Assembly: GCF_002874535.1 (NCBI RefSeq)
Contig: NZ_CP025025.1
Coordinates: forward strand, 1,039,526-1,103,525
Length of the DNA: 64,000 nucleotides
Source of the DNA: Mesobacillus jeotgali
GTDB taxonomy: Bacteria > Bacillota > Bacilli > Bacillales > Cytobacillaceae
Direction: 5' to 3'
This document shows positions 8,109 to 17,700 of this stretch, piece by piece. Position 1 is the first letter of the stretch, and every line of letters starts with the position of its first letter. Both the position numbers and the translations under genes were made by a program. The notes under the pieces are model-generated. The model was not told where the DNA came from and searched no databases. It saw only the letters and a list, made by a program, of their open reading frames with translations.

Positions 8109-8687
8109 ATGACAGAAAACACAAGGAACTTAGTAGAAGAGTACGAAATAAATCCTTTTACCATGATAATTATTCCTGAAGAATACGGCAGCAGGATTTA
8201 CTCGAGGGTGATCGAGCTGGAGGAGGAGTATTTATCCCCATTCAGACCAATAGATATTATCAAGAAAAGCTGCAAGTATTTCGGAAGCAGCTACGAAGGC
8301 AGGAAAGAAGGAACGAAACAGCTTACCGGGATCACCCATAAAACCCCCATCATTGTCGACCCTATAAGCTCCATATATTTCATGCCTACAAGCTCGCCTA
8401 CAAAACCGGACTGCATATGGGTTTCACATGAGCATGTTTTATTCCATAAGAAGGTGGACGCCCACAGTACACAGGTTACCTTCAGGAATAAGAAATCCAT
8501 GATTCTGCCAGTATCCCATCATTCATTTGAAAACCAACTGCTAAGGACATCCATGCTGCGCACCAAATTCATGCAGCGGATGAAAGAAACCGAACGAAAA
8601 GCCCTATACCTTCTTCATGGTCCAAGGTTCAATGACTCACAAGGATATCCTCATGCCAGTCTCGTCAGTGAGGTATATAAAGACTAA
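8109..8687 (+). CDS. comK: Competence transcription factor ComK
   Basis: Master regulator of DNA-uptake genes, 192 residues, the same length as B. subtilis ComK. Family signatures include CKYFGSSYEGRKEGTKQLTGITHKTPIIVDP near residues 57-87, the tryptophan/histidine segment IWVSHEHV and SFENQLLRTSMLRTKFMQRM near residue 140. AGGAGGTGAAGG provides the ribosome site. The divergent yhzC shares its upstream region. AddAB, encoded 23 kb downstream, is a recombination enzyme whose genes ComK activates in B. subtilis. Presence of comK does not prove natural competence, since many bacilli keep the gene without a known competent state. Confidence 0.95.
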   Translation: MTENTRNLVEEYEINPFTMIIIPEEYGSRIYSRVIELEEEYLSPFRPIDIIKKSCKYFGSSYEGRKEGTKQLTGITHKTPIIVDPISSIYFMPTSSPTKPDCIWVSHEHVLFHKKVDAHSTQVTFRNKKSMILPVSHHSFENQLLRTSMLRTKFMQRMKETERKALYLLHGPRFNDSQGYPHASLVSEVYKD

Positions 8688-8721
8688 AAAAGGAATCCGG
8701 TTTTTCAACCGGATTCTTTTT
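8686..8721. terminator. Bidirectional terminator between comK and the yhjD-like gene
   Basis: A perfect 10-bp stem (8693-8702 with 8707-8716) is flanked by A-run and T-run, so it works both ways. The stop codon of the convergent gene (8705-8707) lies in the loop. Confidence 0.85.
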
Positions 8722-9097
8722 CAATTGCTGCAGTTACTGTTTTAAAGCGCTTGAATAGGTAGTGGACCATCAATTCCTGGACTTTGTTGCGGATACGGGG
8801 ATTGAAGTAGTTATGGTGTTCTTCGTAGCCTTTGTAGATAAAGAGGAACATGGTGAAGGCATCATCCCGTTTTACTTCTTCAACCTTTAGGTTATTTTTT
8901 TTGAGGTAGCTTTTCACAATGGCGAGTTCTTTCTGGACTGCTTTCATTGTTTCTTCAATTAGTTCCAAATAAGGCTTCTTCAGTTTAAATGGACTATTTT
9001 CAACGACAGAAAGATCCCGATTGAGCACGACTAGTACCATCGGCAAATAGATGGCCTGCTCCATAATATCGCGGTCTTTTTCAGGAATCCTTGTCAT
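8705..9097 (-). CDS. Conserved hypothetical protein, YhjD-like
   Basis: A 130-residue, highly charged, helical protein without signal or membrane segment. It begins TRIPEKDRDIMEQAIYLPMVL and ends with a basic RNKVQELMVHYLFKRF helix; the central EEHHNYFNPRIRNKV is distinctive. From memory it resembles B. subtilis YhjD, whose gene lies between comK and yhjE there as here; I cannot verify this. The start at 9097 has GGGA about 10 nt upstream and leaves the extra N-terminal codons up to 9214 out, since those look like upstream non-coding DNA. Function unknown. Confidence 0.75.
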   Translation of the reverse strand: MTRIPEKDRDIMEQAIYLPMVLVVLNRDLSVVENSPFKLKKPYLELIEETMKAVQKELAIVKSYLKKNNLKVEEVKRDDAFTMFLFIYKGYEEHHNYFNPRIRNKVQELMVHYLFKRFKTVTAAIEKESG

Positions 9098-9346
9098 TTT
9101 GCTCTGTCCCTTCAAAATATAATAAGAACATCTGTTCGTAATTATCGTACTGGATTTTGAGCAGGATTTCAAGAGGGTAAAAAAAATTCTGCTCCCCACT
9201 ATCATCTTCTCCAAAATAAAAAGAAACTAGCAGTGCTCGTGGGTGATTGGCTTTTTTGGAAAAAGAATGAAGGAAAAGCAGGAGATTTATTTCTGTTATC
9301 GAAATAATAAAGTGAACAATTTAACTTTGGAAGGATGGCTCCCGCG

Positions 9347-11329
9347 ATGGATAAAAAATTTATTAAAGCAGAGGATTTATTTGAATTAAAGTCAGTTACT
9401 GACCCTCATTTCTCACCTGATGGAAAGAAGTGTGTGTTTGTCCAGACAGAGATGCTGGAGAAAAAGAATGACTATGCCTCGAATTTATACATAATTGACA
9501 TTGAAGAAGGCGGAGAGCCGAAGCAATGGACATACGGTGAAGATCGCAATCATTCCCCAAGATGGTCACCGGATGGAACGAAGCTGGCTTTCGTTTCAAA
9601 CCGCAGTGGCAAGAACCAGATATTTGTAATGGATGCTGCTGGTGGGGAAGCAAGGCAGGCTACTGATTTCAAGAATGGTGTGAATGGCCCCGTTTGGTCT
9701 CCGGATGGGGAAAGAATCGCCTGCTCTGTATCCTTGAAGCCGGATGAAGATTTGCTTGAAAAAGCGGAAGAGAAGAAGGATGACAAGAAACTGGAACCGT
9801 TCGTAGCCGAAGAAATGAAGTATAAATCAGATGCAGCTGGTTTCTGGGACGGTAAGTATAGACAGACTGTCATTGTGAATCTTGCAGATGGCAAGGCAGA
9901 AGTAGTCGCGAAAGGCGAAGTGGACTACCATCTGCAGTGCTGGTCTCCTGATGGCAAAAGTCTTGTATTGTCGGCTGATGAGTCACCTGAACGCGATTTC
10001 TCGTTCAAAAGTGATTTATGGCTGATGGATATCGAGACAGGGAACAAAACGAAGCTCACAAACGGAACTGGCTATTTTGGGAATGCTGAATTCTCACCTG
10101 ATGGAAAATACCTTGGCTATACGGGGCATGAAAGAGAGTTTGAAAATGCAACGTTAACCCAGGTTATGATTCAGGAGCTCGAGACTGGAAACATCCAATG
10201 CGTCACAGAAAATATGGATATCCTTGTTGGAGACGCCGTTGCCGCAGACTTCCATCAGGGAGCGCACAGTCCTGGGTTGATTTGGGGAGAAAATAGTGAT
10301 AGCTTCTATTTCCTTGCGAGTGACCAGGGCAATACTGTTTTATATTTTGCAAACCTTGCTGGCGAAGTGTATCCTGCACTTCTTGACCAGCAGCATGTGT
10401 ATGGATACACATTGGACCGCAAAAACCAGAGGATTATAGCAGCCATAAGCAATCCAGTACTCCCAGGGGAATTGTTCCAGCTTGAAGTGACTACTGGTGA
10501 AATGAAACAGCTGACCTCCGTGAATGAAAAGGTCTTGGAGTCGGTCACTTTATCGCGGCCTGAACAAATTACTTTCGAGGCCAGTGACGGCACACCATTG
10601 AATGGCTGGATCATGAAGCCTGCGGGATATGAACAAGGTAAGAAATATCCGCTGATTCTTGAAATCCACGGAGGACCGCACGCCATGTATGCGAACTCGT
10701 ATTTCAATGAATTCCAGGTTCTGGCGGCTGAAGGATATGGAGTCCTCTACATCAATCCACGCGGCAGCCATGGCTACGGGCAGCAATTCGTCAATGCCGT
10801 GCGCGGGGATTATGGCGGAGGAGACTACCAGGATGTGATGGACGCTGTTGATTACGCGCTGGAAAATTTCGATTTTATCGACAAGGATCGATTGGGAGTA
10901 ACCGGCGGCAGCTATGGCGGTTTCATGACAAACTGGATTGTCGGACATACGGACAGGTTCAAGGCAGCCGTCACACAGCGTTCGATTTCAAACTGGATCA
11001 GTTTTTATGGTGTCAGCGATATCGGATATTATTTTACAGAGTGGCAGATTCAGGCTGACCTCAGCAATCTGGAAACATTATGGAAGCATTCTCCTATCGC
11101 CTATGTGGATGAAATCAACACACCATTACTGATTCTTCATAGCGAAAAGGACTATCGCTGCCCAATCGAACAGGCTGAACAGCTATTTATCGCCTTGAAG
11201 AGACAGGGAAAGAAAACGAAATTCATCCGCTTCCCAGAGTCCAACCACGAGCTTTCAAGAAGCGGAAAACCTAATCTCCGCCTAAGCCGATTGGCATCGA
11301 TCGTAGACTGGTTCAATAGCTACCTGTAA
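9347..11329 (+). CDS. yuxL: S9 family peptidase / acylaminoacyl-peptidase (YuxL-like)
   Basis: A 660-residue serine peptidase of the prolyl-oligopeptidase family that should cleave short or N-acylated peptides in the cytoplasm. Residues 1-380 form a beta-propeller with WSPDG repeats (PRWSPDGTK, PVWSPDGER, CWSPDGKS, EFSPDGKY). The C-terminal alpha/beta hydrolase domain has the triad Ser522 in GGSYGGF, Asp602 in EKDYRCP and His634 in ESNHELS. It closely matches what I know of B. subtilis YuxL in length and sequence. ATG 9347 was preferred to ATG 9335, which sits in the GGAAGGATGG ribosome site. A terminator lies 80 bp past the stop, inside the left arm of an inverted-repeat element. Confidence 0.92.
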   Translation: MDKKFIKAEDLFELKSVTDPHFSPDGKKCVFVQTEMLEKKNDYASNLYIIDIEEGGEPKQWTYGEDRNHSPRWSPDGTKLAFVSNRSGKNQIFVMDAAGGEARQATDFKNGVNGPVWSPDGERIACSVSLKPDEDLLEKAEEKKDDKKLEPFVAEEMKYKSDAAGFWDGKYRQTVIVNLADGKAEVVAKGEVDYHLQCWSPDGKSLVLSADESPERDFSFKSDLWLMDIETGNKTKLTNGTGYFGNAEFSPDGKYLGYTGHEREFENATLTQVMIQELETGNIQCVTENMDILVGDAVAADFHQGAHSPGLIWGENSDSFYFLASDQGNTVLYFANLAGEVYPALLDQQHVYGYTLDRKNQRIIAAISNPVLPGELFQLEVTTGEMKQLTSVNEKVLESVTLSRPEQITFEASDGTPLNGWIMKPAGYEQGKKYPLILEIHGGPHAMYANSYFNEFQVLAAEGYGVLYINPRGSHGYGQQFVNAVRGDYGGGDYQDVMDAVDYALENFDFIDKDRLGVTGGSYGGFMTNWIVGHTDRFKAAVTQRSISNWISFYGVSDIGYYFTEWQIQADLSNLETLWKHSPIAYVDEINTPLLILHSEKDYRCPIEQAEQLFIALKRQGKKTKFIRFPESNHELSRSGKPNLRLSRLASIVDWFNSYL

Positions 11330-11408
11330 AATCAATAGAACATTCAATCCGCGGCAAATGCTCCTAAACCGTTCCGTTTTGAGGTGCATATGGCGAAAAT
11401 GGCACAGT

Positions 11409-11439
11409 AAATGGCGTGGAAGTTGTCCACGCCATTTTT
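11409..11439 (+). terminator. Terminator hairpin in left arm of the inverted-repeat element
   Basis: A 12-bp stem (11409-11420 with 11426-11437), 5-nt loop and T-tract. It is the first terminator after yuxL and probably ends its transcript. Confidence 0.8.
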
Positions 11440-11751
11440 CCTATTGTGCCAGCATTTATAAGCCATTTCATTACAAATCAATACCTGCAAAATGATTTTA
11501 AATGCCATTGACAATGTTTGTTGTACAAGGAATAATGACGGTCATTTACACTGTCAAGTTTATGGAAGTTCGGAAGTCAATTTAAGGGTTCCATGCTACG
11601 AACATTACATTCAAGTATAGCCAGTTTAACGATGAACATGGAATTTTACTTTATTTTTTTCTTCAACGAACGGAGCAGTTTAGCGGAAGATTGATTTTTT
11701 CTAAAACAAGGGAAGACTTAAACTTAATTGAGTAACAAACAATCCTAGAAA

Positions 11752-11940
11752 TAAGCGGAGAATATCCGGTTAAACTGTAGAGTATAGCTCGGTAAGGGGT
11801 AAATAAGCGGAGGTTTTCCGGTTAAGCAAGTGCGAATGCCAATTTTTTATGTTTTTCAAGTAAATAGGCGGAAATCTTCCGTCTATTTAAGCTGTTTTCC
11901 ATGCCATTTTCTAAATAAGGGAAGTTTCTCCGCTTATTTA
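11752..11940. repeat. Intergenic array C inside the inverted-repeat element
   Basis: Hairpin-like units based on AAATAAGCGGA...TCCG(C/G)TTA recur with the anchor T at 11752, 11804, 11865 and 11916 (spacings 52, 61, 51). The third unit is a near-perfect palindrome of AAATAGGCGGAA with TTCCGTCTATTT. An apparent minus-strand frame of 93 codons over this DNA is only a by-product of the repeats. Confidence 0.7.
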
Positions 11941-12051
11941 TCGCCCGTGGTAATCCCTTTACCAGGGACCGTTCTTTTATGGTGTGGAATAAACGGGTGC
12001 TTTGTTGAATAAGAACCATTATATTTGGGATCCGAAAATACATTAAATTAG

Positions 12052-12095
12052 AAAAATGGCGTGTCAAAACTGATGTCAGTTTACACGCCATTTTT
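12052..12095. terminator. Long hairpin in right arm of the inverted-repeat element
   Basis: Perfect 13-bp outer stem (12052-12064 with 12083-12095) plus a 7-bp inner stem (AAACTGA/TCAGTTT). It has A-run and T-run flanks, so it can terminate in both directions. It corresponds to the left-arm hairpin. Confidence 0.75.
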
Positions 12096-12372
12096 ATTGT
12101 CATTTAAAAGATATGCACCCTAAAACAGAACGGTTTAAAATGCTCTCGCCGCGGGTTTATTTTTGAAAAATTCTCCAGATACGTTTAAGGTTATAGGTAA
12201 AGAAGGAAAATAGTAATAAAGTATCCGCATGACTGTTGCTTTCGAATCAATAATGTCTGTGAAAGGCAATAATCTGTCATGAATTAAAACATTGAAAAAG
12301 CAGCAAGTTAACGGAAAGTACTTAATAAACTCGATGTTTTATCAATATCTATAAATCGGAAGGATTTTTCGA

Positions 12373-13311
12373 ATGAGATATGAAAGGCACCAACATAAGA
12401 GAAGAAAAAGAATCAGATGGTCCAGCATTTTTCTGCTGCTATTCCTGCTGGTCGGAGCGGTTGCGCTGTATTCCTATATGCAGTACCGTTCTGGCGTGAA
12501 TGATTCGGAAAAAGCGACAGAGCAAAACAACAAGCAGGAATACCAATTTAATGGCGAGAGTGACCAAAATGGCCTCACGAATATCCTGCTGATCGGCAGT
12601 GACGCGAGAGCAAAAGAAACTTCGCGTTCAGATACAATCATGATCGCCAGCTATAATCCAGATACTGAGTCTTATAAATTGACCTCGATCATGAGGGATA
12701 CGTATGTGGAGATTCCGGGACACGGGATGAATAAAATCAATGCTGCGTTTGCGCTTGGCGGACCGGAACTATTGAGGCAGACAATAAAGGAAAACTTTGA
12801 TGTAAGCCTTCAATATTATTCAATCGTTGATTTTGAAGGGTTTGTCCGTTTAATTGATGAAGCATTCCCAGAAGGTGTAGAAGTTAATGTTGAAAAGAAA
12901 ATGTCAGAGGGAATTGGCGTCACCCTGGAACCAGGTGTGCAAAGACTGGATGGAAAACATCTGCTTGGATATGTCCGGTTCCGGCAGGATGCAGTAGGTG
13001 ATTTTGGCCGTGTAGAACGCCAGCAAAACGTCATAAAAGAAGTCGGCAAGCAGTTCGCCAGCATCCAGACACTGCCGAAGCTCCCAAAATTGGTTGGAGT
13101 CGTTACGCCGTTTATTAATACCAATATGGATACAGGCGATATCTTATTTATGGGAAAAGGGCTGATCTCAAAGGATAATCGGAATATCGAAACAATGAGG
13201 ATACCGGTTGAAGGATCATTCGAGAACCAGAGGGTGAGTGGTGCAGGAGCAGTACTTGCGATAGATTTTGAAGAAAATAGAACCGCGCTGCAGAATTTTT
13301 TAACTAAATAG
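12373..13311 (+). CDS. LytR-CpsA-Psr (LCP) family cell-wall polymer transferase
   Basis: A 312-residue membrane-anchored protein: basic N-terminus (HKRRKRIRW), one membrane helix at about residues 17-37 and an extracellular LCP domain. LCP proteins move teichoic-acid or capsular polymers from the lipid carrier onto peptidoglycan. Conserved features are NILLIGSDARAKETSRSDTIM, TSIMRDTYVEIPGHGMNKINAAFALGG and the later RFRQDAVGDFGRVERQQ, carrying the arginines and aspartates that bind pyrophosphate. GGAAGGATTTTTCGA precedes the ATG. It stands alone, with no polymer synthesis genes nearby. Which of the LytR/TagTUV paralogues it matches cannot be settled. Confidence 0.92.
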   Translation: MRYERHQHKRRKRIRWSSIFLLLFLLVGAVALYSYMQYRSGVNDSEKATEQNNKQEYQFNGESDQNGLTNILLIGSDARAKETSRSDTIMIASYNPDTESYKLTSIMRDTYVEIPGHGMNKINAAFALGGPELLRQTIKENFDVSLQYYSIVDFEGFVRLIDEAFPEGVEVNVEKKMSEGIGVTLEPGVQRLDGKHLLGYVRFRQDAVGDFGRVERQQNVIKEVGKQFASIQTLPKLPKLVGVVTPFINTNMDTGDILFMGKGLISKDNRNIETMRIPVEGSFENQRVSGAGAVLAIDFEENRTALQNFLTK

Positions 13312-13382
13312 ATAGCTTGTTAAAAATTACCCAAATTAAGAATTAGAGGTGTACAATTATCTCTAAGAGGTAAATAGGATAA

Positions 13383-13420
13383 GGTAATCAGAACTCAGTG
13401 GAATTCTGATTACCGAGTGT
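13383..13420 (+). terminator. Hairpin between LCP gene and yhjE
   Basis: A perfect 11-bp stem (13383-13393 with 13404-13414) followed by a weak GTGTTTT. It probably ends the LCP transcript, or it may be a 5' stabilising stem for yhjE because the ribosome site is only 14 bp further on. Confidence 0.55.
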
Positions 13421-13439
13421 TTTGGACAAGGAGATATCA

Positions 13440-14057
13440 ATGGATGTTGAATTATTGAAAGAATGGTTTACAATCGAAAACATTATGGATTTGCTCAACC
13501 AATACCGATCGTTTGGGCCAATTCCGGGAATTTTGCTGCCAATGCTGGAAGCTTTTTTGCCGTTCCTGCCATTGTTCTTATTCGTTATGGCGAATGCGAA
13601 CGCGTTTGGGCTATGGCTTGGGTTTCTCTTTTCCTGGACGGGAGCAGTTCTCGGTGCATTGCTCGTTTTCTTGATTTTTCGCAGGTACGGTCAGGGTCGG
13701 ATTCTAAGGTTTTTGCAGCGCCATCCTAAAGTCCAGAAGGGGATGAACTGGATAGAACGCCATGGTTTTGGCCCGATATTCCTGATGTTGTGCTTCCCTT
13801 TCACTCCGTCTGCCCTCGTCAATATTGTAGCAGGGCTTTCAAAAATCAGCATGGCACAGTATATGCTTGCAGTGATAACGGGGAAAATGGTGATGATTTT
13901 TACAATCAGCTTTGTAGGTTATGATATTCGTTCTCTAATCACTAATCCTGCGCGAACTGCTATCGTCCTGGCAGTAATTGCTATCTTGTGGTATATCGGC
14001 AAAAGAATTGAAGTAAAAATGAATATGAGTGTTGGAAAAGACGATAAAGACAGATAG
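13440..14057 (+). CDS. yhjE: TVP38/TMEM64 family membrane protein (YhjE-like)
   Basis: A 205-residue protein of the SNARE-associated/DedA-like (VTT) family with about five membrane segments. The family core is seen as PGILLPMLEAFLPFLPLFLFVMANANAFG, FLFSWTGAVLGALLVFLIFRRYG and FGPIFLMLCFPFTPSALVNIVAGLS. Members are implicated in lipid scrambling or proton-linked transport. ATG 13440 has AAGGAG six nt upstream; six more codons are open upstream but lack a ribosome site. The signal peptidase gene follows after 33 bp, as yhjE-sipV does in B. subtilis. Confidence 0.88.
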   Translation: MDVELLKEWFTIENIMDLLNQYRSFGPIPGILLPMLEAFLPFLPLFLFVMANANAFGLWLGFLFSWTGAVLGALLVFLIFRRYGQGRILRFLQRHPKVQKGMNWIERHGFGPIFLMLCFPFTPSALVNIVAGLSKISMAQYMLAVITGKMVMIFTISFVGYDIRSLITNPARTAIVLAVIAILWYIGKRIEVKMNMSVGKDDKDR

Positions 14058-14090
14058 AGGAAACAGGATAACAGGTGGTGAAGGAAGTCG

Positions 14091-14645
14091 ATGAAAGAAA
14101 TCGTGAAAAGGGAAGGTCTCGAATGGATCAAGGCTTTTGCTCTCGGAATGATCATTTTTATCTTTATCAGGATTTTCTTTTTTTCCAATTATATTGTTGA
14201 AGGAGAATCAATGCTTCCTACACTGGAAGATGGGAATAAAGTCGTTGTCAATAAGCTGGGATACGAAACAAAAGATCTCGAAAGGTTTGACGTGATCGTA
14301 TTCCATGCGAATGATGAGGAAGACTTTGTGAAACGCGTCATCGGCCTGCCAGGCGATAAAGTTGAATATCGTGAGGATATGTTATTCATCAATGGCGAAC
14401 AAGTGAAGGAGCCTTTTTTGAAGCATTACCGCGAGCAATCACCCGTCGGCTATTTGACAGGCGACTTTACCCTTGAGGATTTGACCGGGGTTGAAAGAGT
14501 ACCGGAAGGACAATTGTTCGTCCTTGGCGATAACCGTCTTGGCAGCTGGGACAGCAGGCAGTTTGGGTTCATATCGGAAGAGCAGGTCGTCGGCAAAGTG
14601 AATCTAAGGTATTGGCCGCTCGAGGAAGTGGATGTATCTTTCTAA
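14091..14645 (+). CDS. sipV: Type I signal peptidase (SipV-like)
   Basis: A 184-residue membrane enzyme that cuts signal peptides from secreted proteins. One N-terminal membrane helix (about residues 15-31) precedes the catalytic domain with Ser40 in EGESMLPTL and the general base Lys81 in DFVKRVIGLPGDK. Box E, GDNRLGSWDSRQFG, is intact. Length and the yhjE neighbour match B. subtilis SipV (YhjF); the paralogue name rests on that synteny. GGTGGTGAAGGAAG serves as ribosome site. A terminator follows, marking the end of the syntenic block before the catabolic island. Confidence 0.93.
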   Translation: MKEIVKREGLEWIKAFALGMIIFIFIRIFFFSNYIVEGESMLPTLEDGNKVVVNKLGYETKDLERFDVIVFHANDEEDFVKRVIGLPGDKVEYREDMLFINGEQVKEPFLKHYREQSPVGYLTGDFTLEDLTGVERVPEGQLFVLGDNRLGSWDSRQFGFISEEQVVGKVNLRYWPLEEVDVSF

Positions 14646-14664
14646 CTATACATATAGAGAAGTG

Positions 14665-14695
14665 AAAAGACTCGTCAATTTTCGAGTCTTTTTTT
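14665..14695 (+). terminator. Intrinsic terminator of sipV
   Basis: Stem 14665-14674 with 14683-14692 and a run of T. Confidence 0.9.
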
Positions 14696-14722
14696 AATTC
14701 GTTTATGTTAGACTAGCATCAT

Positions 14723-14728
14723 TATAAT
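14723..14728 (+). promoter_or_regulatory. -10 box of the MalT/SARP-like regulator gene
   Basis: Perfect TATAAT 20 bp before the start codon; no good -35 is visible. No TGTAACT repeat is present here, so the regulator probably does not activate itself through that site. Confidence 0.5.
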
Positions 14729-14748
14729 GAAAACAGGGCGGAGATTAT

Positions 14749-17700
14749 ATGCAGGGAACATTGCCATTGATCAAAACAAAATTAATTGTTCCTGGTTTAC
14801 AGGATCAATGGATCAGACGGGCCAAATTATCGAGAAAAATGAAAGCGATTACCGAAAAGCCGCTTACCATCATCCAGGCAGGTGCCGGTTATGGAAAAAG
14901 CACGGCTCTGGCATTGCATGTCAAGGATCATAACCAGTCATGCTGCTGGTATACAATCACTTCTTCGGATGACGATATTCTTCCGTTTCTATCCTATTTG
15001 ACAGCCTCGATTCAAACCTTGTTCCCAGATTTTGGCCATGAGTTAATCACTTATATGAAAAAAATGGACCGTTATATAAGAGAAGAGGAACTCAGCATGC
15101 TCTCTTCACTTTTCATCAATGAAACTCTCCAGATACCTGAGGAAATCATTGTCATCCTTGATGACTTCCACGCAATAGAGCATTCCTATCATATCAATGT
15201 CTGGTTGGAAAAACTGCTTGAGCATATGCCGGGACATCTACATCTTGTCATCTCGACGAGGACGAAGCCCGGTTGGAAAGTCCTTGCCAAGTTGAAGGCA
15301 AGGAATGAATTGAATGAGATTTCGAAGACAGATTTGACTTTTGGAAAAGAAGAAATCGAGCTGCTCCTTTCTGATTTTTACCAGATTGCTATTAGTGACG
15401 ACCAAATTGACCAGTTGTACAACATTACGGAAGGCTGGGTCATAGCAATTGGAATGATCGCCCAGCAGCTGCCTCACCTTCAAAGTCTAGATGAGCTTCT
15501 GGCAGAGCCGGCAAAGTCGCTTGAGGATCTGTTTCAATATCTGGTGTATGAAGTGTTTTCGAAGCAGCCTCCAATGATCCAGCAATTCCTAGAACAGACA
15601 AGCATCTTTGAAGAACTAAGTACGGATGTATGCGACCACATCCTCGGCGTGAACGGTTCCATCCAGATGCTGGAGCAGCTGACTGCGAAAAACCTGTTCA
15701 TCCAGCAGATTGGCGGCAGCCAGTTCAGGTATCACGCTCTTTTTCGCGAATTTCTCGAGAACAGGCTGATCACTAGCCAGCCTGGTCAATACAGAGTATT
15801 AATGATGAACAGTGCCCATTATTTTGAAAAAAAAGGGCAGTGGGAAGAGGCATTATACTGTTATGAGAAAATTGGCCATTACAGCGCTGCTGCTGCAATT
15901 ATGGATGAACAGGGGATGGAGCTTCTCGAAATGGGCAAGCTTGAGAATTTGCAGGAGCGGCTAGCGAGGATCCCGCTGGAAGACAAAAGCCGCTATTGTT
16001 CTCTTTTATTTCTTGAAGGAGAAGTGTACCGCTACCGCTCATTGTACAATCAAGCGGAAACATGCTATGAGCAGGCGATTCAGACAGCTGACAGAATAGG
16101 AAATGCGGAATGGAAAAGCAAGGCTCTTGAGGGCAAGGCGAAAATTTACCTTGATACAATACAGCCGCTAAAAGCTGAACGAATTTTAGCTCAAGCTATA
16201 GAACTAAGGGAAGCGGCGATGCTTGATGGTGCTGCCGAGGAAACGGGAAGGCTGTATCGCCTTCTTGCTGAAAACCTGATTAATTCCGGACAGGCATTGA
16301 AGGCGGAAAAATGGATTGAACGGGCAAGGGCGATGGGTGTCCACATTGAGGATGGAAACCTGGAGGCCCGGTTATATTTGAGGACTGGCCGATTTCAAGA
16401 AGCGAGAAGGATTTTAACGGATGCCAAAGCAGTAGGATATCTGGATGATAAGCTGCATTTGCCCCAATCACATAGGGAAACGGATTTGCTGCTGGCTTTG
16501 ATTGAAGCTTTTACAGGAAATGGCATGCAGGCAAAGGCATTGTCACAATCAGGAATCCAGCATGGCATCGATATCCAGGCTCCATTTGTGGAGGCATGCG
16601 GATGGATCAGGATGGGGCATGCCGTTCAACTCATTGAACAGTACGATTTGACTCTGGCTGAAAAATGCTATGAAACGGCACTTGATATCATGGGACGCCT
16701 GAGCATCGAACGAGGGAAGGCAGAACCGCTGATGGGCTTGTGCATTCTTTACGGTTCAAGGCGTGAATATGAGCGGGCTGCTGAGGCTGGACGAAAGGCT
16801 CTGCTTGAAACAGAACAGGTGAAGGATGTCTGGCTATCGGCACTCATTACTCTTTGCCTGGCCATTGCGTCAATCTATAACGACAGGCACGAGGAGGCAG
16901 GCGAGAACCTGCGGAAAGCAGAGGGTCTGATCAGTCAGTGTGGCGATGAATATGGGAGGCTGCTGCTTGCGTTTTGGAAGTCCTACTATTATTACTCATT
17001 AAATGACGGTCAGGAGTTCAAAGCAGCATTTTCAAGCTTTTTAAAAAGGCTGAAGACAGGCGGATATGAATTCTTCCTGAAAAAGCGCACGACATTTGGT
17101 CCTCGGGACTTGCAGGTTTTCGCACCGATGCTCATTCAAGCAGTAAAGCAATCAATTATGCCCGGCTATGCTGAGAAGCTGCTGGAGGATTTGAAAATCC
17201 CGCGTCTGAATGCCCACCCTGGCTATACATTAAGGATCCAAACGCTTGGGCAATTCAGGCTTTGGCTAGGGAACAGGGAAGTGGAGGACAGGGATTGGCA
17301 GAGGGGAAAGGCAAAAGAGCTGTTCCAGCTTTTCATGACAAAGAGGAATCAGTTCCTGATGAAGGAGGATATTTTCCAGATTCTCTGGCCTGTCCATGAG
17401 GAAAAGAGTGCAGACAGGGATTTTAAAGTTGCTCTGAATGCTTTGAATAACGTACTGGAGCCTGCCCGCAAAGCGAGATCCGCCCCGTTTTTTATAATCA
17501 GGGAGGGAACAGGCTACGGAATTAACCCCCAGGCAGCCATTGAGCTGGATTCGCGAATTTTTGAGGAATGGGCAGAAGCCGGCCTTGAAGAGAAGAATAC
17601 GGAAAAATCAATGGAAGAACTAGAGCGTGCCTTGAATTTATATAATGGGGATTATCTTCCTGAACGTCGGTATGAGGACTGGTGCCTCAATGAGCGAGAA

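Larger units (their letters stand above)
11349..12154. mobile_element. 806-bp non-coding element bounded by ~90-100 bp inverted repeats
   Basis: The left arm (11349-11437) and the right arm (12052-12154, read on the minus strand) align over their full length. Shared blocks in the same order are CCGCGGC, TAAACCGTTC-GTTTT, GGTGCATAT, AAATGGCGTG and CACGCCATTTTT. Each arm thus ends inward in its own hairpin. No transposase or convincing gene lies between; the interior holds array C and AT-rich DNA. No target-site duplication is evident at the CCGCGG ends. It resembles a MITE or a decayed element, but could be an immobile regulatory structure. It occupies nearly all of the 1-kb gap between yuxL and the LCP gene. 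Confidence 0.7.

Noticed and set aside
11822-12103. 93-codon minus-strand frame in the inverted-repeat element
   Set aside because: It reads through array hairpins and the right arm, has no ribosome site and no family resemblance.
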